DNA from: Thiohalocapsa sp963698775
GTDB lineage: Bacteria > Pseudomonadota > Gammaproteobacteria > Chromatiales > Chromatiaceae
Direction of reading: 5' to 3'
Assembly (NCBI GenBank): GCA_963698775.1
Contig: CAVOSE010000036.1
Location: forward strand, 1-64,000
DNA length: 64,000 nt
Below the pieces are notes generated by a model that made no database searches, was not told where the DNA came from, and was given only the letters and a program-made list of their open reading frames with translations. The position numbers and the translations under genes were made by a program. Every line of letters starts with the position of its first letter. Position 1 is the stretch's first letter. Positions 8,701-16,975 of the stretch are shown here, piece by piece.

Positions 8701-11504
8701 GATCTGGGCTGGACCGTGGGCGGCGCGCCGGACTTCCAGATCTCGAACAACGGCGAAGGCTTCGCCGGCGTCGTCGGCGACCTCAACGGTGACGGCTACG
8801 ACGATGCGGCCGTGGGCATGCCGCTCGCCGATGTCGCCGAGCGTGGCAAGGTGGCCGTGGTGTTCGGCAGCCCGACGCCCGTCGAAGGGTTGACCTGGGC
8901 GGATCTTGCGGCGGGCAACGGCGGCTTCGTGCTGGAAGGCCGCAACGACGGTGAGCATTTCGGCCGGTCCATCGCCGCCGGCGACATCGATGGCGACGGG
9001 CTGTCCGATCTGTTGATCGGCGCGCCGTTCGCGCCTGGTCCGGATGGTCAGGCACGGGCCGGGCGCGTGGAGATCGTCTACGGTCGCGACTTCAGCGGCC
9101 TCATCGACCGTTACGGCGGCGCGGATGACGATGTCTTCAACGACGTCACCTCCGATGCCAACTACGTCGGCGGGCGCGGAAACGACACGCTGGTGGGTCG
9201 CGTCGGGGCAACGGTGCTCTACGGCGGTGCCGGAGATGATGAGCTGCGGATCGCGAGGGATGAGTTTCTCCGCATAGACGGGGGCCTGGGCGAAGACACG
9301 CTGGTGTTCTTCAGTGTCGGCAATCGCGATCTGGATCTGCTGTCCGTGGGCCGGCGCCTGCGGGGTATCGAACGGTTCGTGCTTCAGAATCCCAGCATGG
9401 TGCTCAATGTCTCTGCGCTGGAGGTGTCGCGCCTCTCCGACACCAGCAACCGACTGATCGTCACCGGCGAGGGCGGGCCACGGGTCACCGCCGAGGTCGG
9501 GGACGCCTGGGTCGATGAAGGCGAGGCCCTGTTGGACGGGGTTCTGTACTACGTGCTGAGCACCGGCAAGGTCGAGCTTTGGCTGGATCAGCGCCTGGAG
9601 ACCTCGATCCCGCCGAGCGCCGTGGTCACCCAAGTTTCCATCGACGAGAACACGCCCGGGAAAGCCTCGTCGTCGCCGGTCCAGCCGTTGACCCCGACGG
9701 GAACGACGCGGCGCTGCGCTACACGCTGCTGGATGATTCCAGCGGCGGCCTCTTCGAAATGGACCCCAATTCGGGCAATATCTTCGTCGTGCCGGACGCC
9801 GTTCTGGACTTCGAGGCAGGTCAGGCCCCCTACACCTTGACCTACTCGGTCACCGACGAGGATGGCCTGAACATCGAGACCAGCCTGCAAATCACCCTGA
9901 ACGACGTCAACGAGCCGCCCATCATGCTGACGCAGGACCCAGCCTGGAGCGCCGAAGAGGGTTCCCCGTCGCTCTTGGGTGGCCTCGCGGCGGAGGACCT
10001 GGATCTGGACGACACTGTTACCTGGTCCCTCATCACGAACCCGGACGGCCTGTTCGAGATCGACCCGGACACTGGGGATGTCTACCTCCGCGACGGCGAG
10101 CTGCTCAACTTCGAGCAGACCAGCCGCTACGCAATCGTCGCCCGTGCGACCGACACGGCAGGGTTGTTCGCCGAGACCAGCGTCGATCTCGCGGTGCTTG
10201 ATCTCGACAAGATTGAGGAAACGATTCGCCTCCAGTTCGACTACCGCAAGCGCTCTGTTTGGGAGAATGGATCGGCGGAGGGTTGGGCCGGCATCCGGTT
10301 GCCAGGCTTCGATCCGGCGATCCACCCCTTCGCATGCATGGGTGGCACCAACGTCGCCACGAATAATGAGTTCGTTTCCAACTTTGCCCAAACATTCCCA
10401 GACCTTGGTACTACGCTCGGCGTCTTGGCAGTGCCATTCGAGGTTCGATACCAACAAGACGGCACCCTATGCTTCTTCGCCGATATCGAGTACAAGTCAG
10501 GGTCTTGGAGCGCCAGCCTGCCAACTGACGTCAGCTTGACCTTCCCGGATGAGGTACGGCCGGGCGACGAGATCGTTATCTCTAGTGACTACAGTAGGGA
10601 CTGGCAGCGGGCGTCCCTCTGGGGTGACACGCCCGGACTCTATCTGGCGACAAAGGTAGAGGCGAATGAATTCTTCAGCTCACTCACTATCTCGGAGGAC
10701 GTATTCGACAGCCAGGAGTCGATAACGGTTGGACCGATCACCGACGAGAGGACTGATGAGATCGGTGCACGCCCGATCCGTTGGGTGGGAGTCCCGTCCG
10801 AGAACCGCTTGGAAATGCCGGCGCCGATCAGGGTTCAGACCAAAGACTTCGCATGGGATTTCTCGAACGCAATCGCGCTGATCCTGTCGAGGCTCGGCCA
10901 ACCCGCCCATGTGGGTACCGTCCAACTCGATTTCGACGACTACGACGGATACGCGGAACTCAAATACACCCTTTTCCGCAGCGACCTGCTCTATTCCTCC
11001 GACGACCGCTACGACTTCTCGCTCTCCGAGGCACCTATCGTCTACGGCCCCTCGCGTGCCGGCGAGGTACTGACTGCCCCCATGATTGCTCATCTGACCC
11101 TGGAGGACGAGAGCGAGCATGCGTTTGTCGTCGGTAGTCCCTACAGCTTTGAGCTAAAAAGTGACGTCGATCGTAATAGCGACGGCTTGATCGACGTTGA
11201 GATCAGCTTCGAGAGCTGGGTGGACGCCAAATGGCATCATGACCAATACGTCGAGCTGGGCATCGTTACTTGGGCCGGCAAGGCGTCACTGAACACTTAC
11301 ACCCCAGATGGCGAGCTCTTCGGCCGACGCTCCGCCGGGCCATATCTGGAGCGATCCTGTGGCGTCACCCAAACCCTGGCGACGCTAGCGGTCGCCGCTG
11401 GTGGCTGCATCCCGTTCGCAGGCGACACGCGTTACGTCTCCTCACATCGGTCCTGGTCCAGTACCGTTCTCCAGGGCCGCATGCAGATCAGCACCTCCCC
11501 GTGA
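5753..11504 (+). pseudogene. Giant Ig/PKD, FG-GAP, RTX and cadherin-domain adhesin, seven frame disruptions
   Basis: One reading frame of about 1,915 codons can be followed only by changing frame seven times, near 5972, 6796-6831, 6991, 7474, 7900-7925, 8707 and 9657. The order is: signal peptide (ending SPAQA); a PKD-like domain (WDFGDG); Ig-like repeats with W..NG and GD.V.CEV; seven FG-GAP motifs (such as GDFNGDGLGDFAVGAP) that would make a seven-bladed propeller; RTX-like Gly-Asp repeats (YVGGRGNDTLVG, LYGGAGDDEL); two cadherin-like repeats (ITLNDVNEPPI); and a roughly 400-residue unknown C-terminal part. This suggests a secreted Ca-binding surface adhesin. Homology stays strong on both sides of every break, so either the gene decayed recently or there are local sequence errors; the long genes elsewhere in the window are unbroken. 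Confidence 0.8.
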
Positions 11505-11714
11505 TTCGCGCACGACACGGATGTCTGCCGCCCACACGAGCGAACGGCCGACCGACGCCCGCTGGATGGCCGTAGCTTGATCGCCAAAGTTCCTTGAACT
11601 TACAGAAATTTGCCAATTCCGATACTCCTACCCGAACTTCAGCGACCTGCAACTCGCGCAGTACTCAGGAATGTGCGTACGAGCGCTTTCGGAGTGTAAC
11701 TCGGAATACGATGC

Positions 11715-12150
11715 GGATTACGGTGACACCTGACTATTTGCACTATTTCCCGCTGGCCGTGCGCTAAGAAGATGCCTCGGCTTCCAAGAATCATCGTACC
11801 CGGCATCCCCCATCATGTGACCCAACGTGGGAACAGGGGCGAAGGGGTATTCCTGGAGGATGACGACTATGCGCTTTACAGAGATTGGCGGCTTGAACGC
11901 GTCGAAGGTTTCGCGGAATTGTTGGAGTTGCCAGCGGATACTGAACGAGTTGCCGCTCTCACGAAGGGTCAAACCATCGGGCGACCATTGATGGGTGACC
12001 ATCAACTCGGCGAACCTAAGATGCGACTCGGCCGAACTCTGCGTCCAGGCAAGCGTGGCCGGCCCCGTTCTAAGAAGAATGACCCGGTACAACTAAAATT
12101 AGTGGAAATGGCAAAGTGTCACCGTAATTCCAAAGTGTCACCGTAATTCC
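11715..12150 (+). mobile_element. REP-associated tyrosine transposase (RAYT) unit, degenerate
   Basis: A truncated transposase is flanked by matching sequence: GGATTACGGTGACAC at 11715-11729 in one orientation and AAAGTGTCACCGTAATTCC twice in tandem at 12113-12131 and 12132-12150 in the other. The arms also share the flanking phrase (TTTGC..ATTTCC). REP-type ends around a Y1 transposase are the hallmark of RAYT modules. The right end lies directly against a 5'-truncated higB, so insertion or later deletion removed the front of that toxin gene. Confidence 0.7.
11772..12146 (+). pseudogene. RAYT (Y1/IS200-like) transposase with internal deletion
   Basis: The first 38 residues are a textbook RAYT N-terminus (MPRLPRIIVPGIPHHVTQRG, with the HVTQRGN metal/Tyr-site region), and the last part keeps the conserved tail GRPLMGD..GRTLRPGKRGRPR. 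The family is about 220-240 residues; this reading frame is 124, and the whole middle, including the HUH motif and catalytic Tyr regions, is missing or replaced. It therefore cannot be active and is a relic. Confidence 0.75.
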
Positions 12151-12234
12151 ATCTCCACCAGCGGCAATTGGCGGCTCACATTCGAGCTTCGCGACGGAGA
12201 CGTCTACGTGCTTGATTACGAGGATTATCACTGA
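12148..12234 (+). pseudogene. higB toxin remnant (C-terminal 28 residues)
   Basis: The frame SISTSGNWRLTFELRDGDVYV..DYEDYH is the conserved C-terminus of RelE/HigB-type host-inhibition toxins (SGNWRLTF, D.DYEDYH). There is no start; the frame begins at the REP-like end of the RAYT unit at 12150. Its TGA overlaps the ATG of higA, preserving the usual toxin-first overlapping order of higBA operons. The first 60 or so residues are missing, so the toxin is inactive. Confidence 0.75.
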
Positions 12235-12527
12235 TGACGATGCACAACCCCCCGCATCCCGGCGAATTTATCCGCGCAGTCTACCTTGAGCCCCTCAGCC
12301 TGACCGGCCGGCAGCTAGCTGCTAAGCTCGACGTCTCACCGTCGACGGTGGCACGCCTTCTGGGCGGCAAGAGCGACGTTACCCCGGAAATGGCGTTGCG
12401 GCTGTCGAAGGCCCTCGGCCGATCGGCCGAGAGCTGTCTCGCCATGCAGCAGAATTGCAATCTATGGCTCGCCCGGCAAAGCGTCGATCTGAGTCGGGTC
12501 GAGCCGGTGCATTACGACGCGGCCTGA
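12234..12527 (+). CDS. higA: HigA-family antitoxin, orphaned
   Basis: A 97-residue helix-turn-helix antitoxin: PPHPGEFIRAVYLEPL at the N-terminus, then an XRE-type HTH (GRQLAAKLDVSPSTVARLLGGKSDVTPEMALRLSKALG) and the closing LWLARQ. HigA represses its own operon and binds HigB. Here the toxin is reduced to a C-terminal stub, so HigA is an orphan and could only act as a DNA-binding protein. The native promoter upstream of higB has gone with the toxin's front part. Confidence 0.85.
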   Translation: MTMHNPPHPGEFIRAVYLEPLSLTGRQLAAKLDVSPSTVARLLGGKSDVTPEMALRLSKALGRSAESCLAMQQNCNLWLARQSVDLSRVEPVHYDAA

Positions 12528-12685
12528 GACCTTCGAACACGCGCAATCTGGCGGATTGGGTGGTTCGTGACCGGCCGCTCTGGCAAGGTTTGCATTTGCG
12601 GGCGATTTTCAGGGCGCAGGAGCGCCGGATTCCACTAGTGATACACGAGCGCCTTCACGGGTTTCGTGGTCTGTCCCCGGTCTCC

Positions 12686-13016
12686 CCACCCATCTACATC
12701 GCCATCTACGCTTACAGCGCCAACCTGGCGCGTGGTCTTACCGTCACCAAGGGCATCCTCGCGGCCAATGTCGTGGCAGGTCTGCTAACCTTGGTCATGT
12801 ACCAACTCACCGTCATGGCGCCGCACTTTCCGTTCGTTGCAACGATGACGCTGGCCGTCGTGCTGGTCCTCGCCCGCATGATCACGTCGGATGCGCCCTG
12901 GGCGCCGCTGGCCGGATTCGCGTTGAGCGTGGTGATGATCCTCTACGGCGAATCGATCATCCCCTTCAGCGACGCAGGCGGCGCCAACTTCGCCGACCGC
13001 TTGGGCGAGCTTCAGG
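12686..13016 (+). pseudogene. DUF2955 membrane-protein fragment
   Basis: Inside a longer open frame, about 110 residues from PPIYIAIYAYSANLARG to FADRLGEL look like the C-terminal transmembrane part of DUF2955 proteins (related to FUSC/aromatic acid exporters): YIYANLARG-like motif, three hydrophobic segments, then ADRL. No start or homologous N-terminal part is visible and the tail after 13016 is unrelated, so both ends are lost. A 7-bp inverted repeat (GCTCCCA/TGGGAGC, about 13076-13102) follows. It adds to the group of relics from 11.5 to 13.1 kb. Confidence 0.6.
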
Positions 13017-13177
13017 CAGGGCGGCTGAGCTGCGCCGAGACCTATTGTCGCGGCCGTCGTCGCGATTGCAAATCGCTCCCACGGAGATTTCCATGGGAGC
13101 AACTCGGTGATGATTCCGGATGCCGGTCGTCCTGAAGTGGCGTATCGACCCCCTGACTCGATCGATCCAAGGTGAGA

Positions 13178-15043
13178 ATGACGTCTATGTCGCAAACACA
13201 ATCTGCTCACGGGGTGCGCCACCTGATTCAGCGCACGGTCCCCGGTTTGGTCGCGCTGGCGCAGTATCAGCCGGCCTGGTTGCCCAAGGACATCGCCGCT
13301 GGCCTGTCGGTGGCGGCCATTGCGCTGCCGGTCGGCATTGCCTACGCGGACTTGGCGGGTGTGCCGCCGATCGTCGGCATGTATTCGGCCATCTTTCCGT
13401 TGTTTGCATACGCGCTGTTCGGCTCGTCCCGGCAGTTGATGACCGGGCCCGACGCGGCGACCTGCATCTTGGTGGCGGCGACCCTGGCGCCGTTGGCGGG
13501 CGGCGATGCGGAACGCTATACGATGCTGCTGCTGGGGCTGACCCTGATGACCGGGCTGTTGTACGTGCTCGCGGGACTCGGCCGGCTCGGGTTCATGGCC
13601 AATTTTCTGTCGCAGCCGATCCTGACCGGCTACCTGAATGGGATTGCCCTGCTGATCATCGTCGGCCAGTTGCCCAAGCTGTTCGGCTACAGCGGCAGCA
13701 GTCCGGAGTTCTTGGGCAAGGTGCTGGAACTGTTCCAAGACTTCGACCAAAGCCACTGGCCGACCGCGCTGCTGGGCATCGCGATGTTGGTGATGCTGAT
13801 CCTGGTGATGCGCTTTCTGCCGCGGCTGCCGGGGGCGTTCGTGGTCGTGGTGGTGAGCATCGGACTGGTGTATGGGCTCGGTCTGGATCAGGCCGGCGTC
13901 GCGGTGCTCGGCCAGGTGCCTTCGGGCCTGCCGTCGCTGGCCTTGCCGAGCTTCGATGGCACGGTCTTCAACGAGTTGCTGGCCGATTCGGCTGGGCTGG
14001 TGTTGGTGAGCTTTACCAGTGGGGTGCTGACCGCGAAGAGCTTTGCCCGGCGCAACGGCTACGGCATCGATGCCAATCAGGAACTGCTCGCCTTCGGCGC
14101 CTGCAACCTGGCATCAGGACTGGCGCAGGGCTTCCCGGTCACCGGTGCCGATTCGCGCACGGCGGTCAACAACGCCATGGGCGGCAAGACCCAGTTGGTG
14201 GGCGTGGTGGCCGGCGGTGCGATGCTGCTGGTGGTGATCTTCATGACCGCGCCGCTCGCCTTTGTGCCGACGACGGCGTTGGCTGCGGTGATCTTGGTCT
14301 CGGCGGTTGGTCTGTTCGATTTCGCGGACCTGCGCGAACTGTATCGCACCAGCCGGCGCGAGTTTCTGATGTCGGTGGCGACCACGGCGGGTGTGCTGTT
14401 GTTGGGCGTGCTGCCGGGCGTGTTGCTGGCGGTCGCGCTGTCGCTGATCTGGTTGCTCAGCGTGGGCTCTCGTCCGAATGACGCGGTGCTCGGCCGCGTC
14501 GCCGGGCGCAAGGGCTTTCACAGCGTCTCGGACTACCCGGACGCGAAGACCTTGCCCGGACTCGTGCTCTACCGCTTCGAGTCCAATGTCGTGTTCTTCA
14601 ACGCGGACTACTTCAAGTCGCGGGTCCTTGCCGTGGTCGCCGCGCAGCAACCCTCGGTGCGGTGGGTAGTGATCGACGCCAGCCCGATCAACGTGGTCGA
14701 TGTCACCGGGTTGCGCAAGGTCGATGAGCTGCGCGAGGAGCTTGCCCGAGCGGGCGTGACGCTGGCCGTCGTGCGCATGAAGCGTTACCTTGAGCGCTTC
14801 TTCGAGCCGGGGTTCGTGGAGGCGCGCCGAGCGGCGAGCGAGGTCCGACACTTCGACTCCGTCAAACTCGCGATCGATGCCTTCATTCAGGACCAAAAGG
14901 CCAAGGGGGTGGATTTGGGCGGCAGTTTCAGCGACGAGCAGACGACGCTCTCGCCGGATTGGGACGACGCCATCGAGCCGCCCGCCAACGAGGAACCGTC
15001 TCCGGTTCCTGCGTCGCCGGCGACGCCGGCGTCGGGCGCATGA
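13178..15043 (+). CDS. SulP-family anion transporter with STAS domain
   Basis: A 621-residue inner-membrane protein. Residues about 15-430 form the SLC26/SulP transport domain (start QYQPAWLPKDIAAGLSVAAI, signature IVGMYSAIFPLFAYALFGSS, then TGPDAATC; NQELLAFGACNLASGLAQGFP; PVTGADSRTAVN). Residues about 460-580 are a STAS domain (VLYRFESNVVFFNADYF; WVVIDASPINVVDVTGL). SulP proteins carry sulfate or bicarbonate; the ion is not decided by sequence. The ATG at 13178 follows an AAGGTG site. The C-terminus is Pro/Ala-rich and abuts an IS66 relic, so its last residues may be altered. Confidence 0.9.
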   Translation: MTSMSQTQSAHGVRHLIQRTVPGLVALAQYQPAWLPKDIAAGLSVAAIALPVGIAYADLAGVPPIVGMYSAIFPLFAYALFGSSRQLMTGPDAATCILVAATLAPLAGGDAERYTMLLLGLTLMTGLLYVLAGLGRLGFMANFLSQPILTGYLNGIALLIIVGQLPKLFGYSGSSPEFLGKVLELFQDFDQSHWPTALLGIAMLVMLILVMRFLPRLPGAFVVVVVSIGLVYGLGLDQAGVAVLGQVPSGLPSLALPSFDGTVFNELLADSAGLVLVSFTSGVLTAKSFARRNGYGIDANQELLAFGACNLASGLAQGFPVTGADSRTAVNNAMGGKTQLVGVVAGGAMLLVVIFMTAPLAFVPTTALAAVILVSAVGLFDFADLRELYRTSRREFLMSVATTAGVLLLGVLPGVLLAVALSLIWLLSVGSRPNDAVLGRVAGRKGFHSVSDYPDAKTLPGLVLYRFESNVVFFNADYFKSRVLAVVAAQQPSVRWVVIDASPINVVDVTGLRKVDELREELARAGVTLAVVRMKRYLERFFEPGFVEARRAASEVRHFDSVKLAIDAFIQDQKAKGVDLGGSFSDEQTTLSPDWDDAIEPPANEEPSPVPASPATPASGA

Positions 15044-15426
15044 TGGGGTCTGGTTGCCCTCCAGATCGACGAACACCTCCCAACGCGTCTCGTCGTTGTG
15101 GCACAGTGCCTCGCTCCTCTGATTGCAGTACAGCGCCTCAAGCACCGGTTCGAACAGCCCGGCCAACCGCTGCCGACCACCGGCGAGGGTGCCGCGGGAG
15201 ACCGGCAAGCCTTGATCGGCAAGGTCTTGGAGCAACCGGTTGCTCGGTTGACCGTAGTGGTATTTGCCCAGCAGCACCTCCACGCAAAAGCTCACCGCGT
15301 AGGGGCTGCGCGCGATCAACCGCGCCGGCGGTGGTGCGCTGATCACGACCGGGGCGTCCTCACAGCAACAGCCAGAATCGCGGGTGCAGCAGTTCCGGTG
15401 ACAGCTTGCTTCATTGTCTGCTTACC
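15044..15426 (-). pseudogene. IS66-family transposase fragment
   Basis: On the minus strand about 115 residues read as the middle of an IS66 TnpC: a Cys-rich finger (CHRNCCTRDSGCCC), ISAPPPARLIARSPYAVS, LLGKYHYGQPSNRLLQDLADQGL, then LCHNDETRWEVF with the DDE-type Asp. It begins after a stop near 15426 and loses its catalytic C-terminal half at about 15045, where the SulP gene ends. Both ends are missing, so it is a relic. Confidence 0.75.
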
Positions 15427-15469
15427 GCCCCATTGCAGACATCTCGGTTTTCTGACGGAGTGGCTGCTC

Positions 15470-15693
15470 CGGGTCGACTGCTGCCAATCGGAGGCGCCCT
15501 TTCGAGCATCGGCTATCCGGCCTGATGCTGACATTCGCGCACGAGACAGACGAGGCCCGAGGTTCCCGAAGAACGCGGCTCAGTACCGTTGCCAATCGAC
15601 GTCCGGTTTCAACCGGCATCGCGGCTTATCCGGAAACATCACGCCGAACGAGTGTTGCGAGCGGCCATTGCGGATTCTCGGCTTGCGAGCTAA
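15470..15693 (+). repeat. 224-bp direct repeat, copy 1
   Basis: From CGGGTCGACTGCTGCC to CTTGCGAGCTAA this stretch is nearly identical (a handful of substitutions, no gaps seen) to 16679-16902 in the same orientation. It has no credible reading frame and I do not recognise it as a known IS end. Together the copies flank the JAMM-type lipoprotein gene at 15773-16351. Confidence 0.85.
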
Positions 15694-15772
15694 GGAATAC
15701 GGAACAGCATGCACGCCTTCCGGTCAAGCCCAGACGCCGATGTCCCTGCTTGGGCCGGACGCCGCATCCCCG

Positions 15773-16351
15773 TTAATCTCGTCGGCCGTAGAACCGCGTC
15801 ACCCGCACCTCAGCGAGGTTTGGTTCGCCGAATCCGGTCCGGCAACCACTCGGTTCGAAGTTGGTGCCCTGGCTGTTCCAGGGACACATCGCGATCACCT
15901 TGCCATCAGCGTATCGCCAGATTCCGCGTTGATCGATGACAAAGTGGCTCATGCGGCTGGTCCAGGGCAGCATGGAATTGCGCAGGTCCTGCCTGCTCGG
16001 ACCCGGAGCAACGTCTGCGGCCCAGGGATGGGTATGCCAGGTACAGGAGACGTAGTGACTCCCTCGGGTGTCCGTGGGAAGCGCGACACCGACGCCCAGG
16101 TCATCACCGGCTGCAGAACGCTGCGCATAGGCCAGCTTGTCCGTCGTCTTGTCGTTCCAGCACAAACCCGCCAGCTCGCGCCCGGTCGCTCGGGTGTGTC
16201 GCACCCCGTCGATGAGTTCCTCGGCGGCGTGCTGAACGATCATCTCCGAGCCATTCGCGGGGAACGGCGCAAGGAGGGTGGTTGTCGCGCAGCCGCCGCA
16301 CAGCGCCGCACAGACAGCGAGGCAGCAGGCACCCGTGGACCAATAGGTCAT
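15773..16351 (-). CDS. Lipoprotein with a complete JAMM/MPN metallopeptidase motif
   Basis: A 192-residue protein starting at the ATG at 16349-16351, with a hydrophobic leader ending in the lipobox LCGGC (Cys21). It holds the JAMM zinc motif: Glu59 in RELAGL, then His106-x-His108, exactly ten residues, Ser119-x2-Asp122 (HTHP..GPSRQD). A later segment (SHFVIDQRGIWRY) fits the MPN strand after the active site. JAMM enzymes are isopeptidases or deubiquitinase-like peptidases; some bacterial relatives trim phage-tail or ubiquitin-like proteins. A membrane-anchored form is less common. It stands alone between two 224-bp direct repeats, in a region full of insertion sequences, so acquisition with them is likely. 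Confidence 0.7.
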   Translation of the reverse strand: MTYWSTGACCLAVCAALCGGCATTTLLAPFPANGSEMIVQHAAEELIDGVRHTRATGRELAGLCWNDKTTDKLAYAQRSAAGDDLGVGVALPTDTRGSHYVSCTWHTHPWAADVAPGPSRQDLRNSMLPWTSRMSHFVIDQRGIWRYADGKVIAMCPWNSQGTNFEPSGCRTGFGEPNLAEVRVTRFYGRRD

Positions 16352-16678
16352 GATCTCCCGATCCTTGTTGTGTTGTCTTCGGCGTAGGTAGCGATCGGTG
16401 TTTCCCTCAGGGTAGCCACGAGTCCGGTGGCAGAGTATACGGTTGTCCAGCCTGGGAATCGAACCTATGACCCAACCGCCTGCCGAAACCAAAAGTCGAC
16501 CTCGAGGTCGGCCCTCCCGGAAGAGCCGGTCGGGAATCCCCGCGGCCGGCCCAAGCGAACTCCGGACGAAATCATCGCCTGAAGTCCTGGGGACAGTATA
16601 TGTAATTCGTGGACGTTGAGAGTGTCCGGTGTCGATTCCAATGCGGACTCTCTTCGTCGGAGAGCCGGGGGGCGGCAA
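16352..16678. other. Non-coding spacer upstream of the JAMM lipoprotein
   Basis: No gene is supported in these 327 bases. They should hold the promoter of the minus-strand lipoprotein. Around 16445-16480 the minus strand reads like the T-arm of a tRNA (GGTTCGATTCCC), but the stems do not pair properly. The rest shows nothing recognisable. Confidence 0.4.
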
Positions 16679-16902
16679 CGGGTCGACTGCTGCCAATCGG
16701 GGGCGCCCTTTCGAGCATCGGCTATCCGGCCTGATGCTGACATTCGCGCACGAGACAGACGAGGCCCGAGGTTCCCGAAGAGCGCGGCTCAGTACCGTTG
16801 CCAATCGACGTCCGGTTTCAACCGGCGTCGCGGCTTATCCGGAAACATCATGCCGAACGAGTGTTGCGAGCGGCCATTGCGGATTCTCGGCTTGCGAGCT
16901 AA
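16679..16902 (+). repeat. 224-bp direct repeat, copy 2
   Basis: Second copy of the unit at 15470-15693, same orientation, about 985 bases downstream of the first. It ends exactly at the TAA target duplication of the ISAzo13-type element, so the sequence beyond may have been displaced or deleted by the insertion. Confidence 0.85.
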
Positions 16903-16975
16903 GGCGATTTCGAAAAACTTTCATAACGTTGTATGCGATAGTTGACGCCCGATCTGAAGATAAGGGCCAAGCCAG

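Noticed and set aside
14114..15346. Long minus-strand open frame over the SulP gene (410 codons)
   Set aside because: Only its first 100 residues (IS66 transposase relic, outside SulP) are meaningful; the rest is the antisense shadow of SulP with Arg/Gln-rich, low-quality sequence.
16445..16480. tRNA-like T-arm sequence (GGTTCGATTCCC) on the minus strand
   Set aside because: The bases before and after the loop do not pair as a T-stem, and no anticodon arm or acceptor stem can be built around it.
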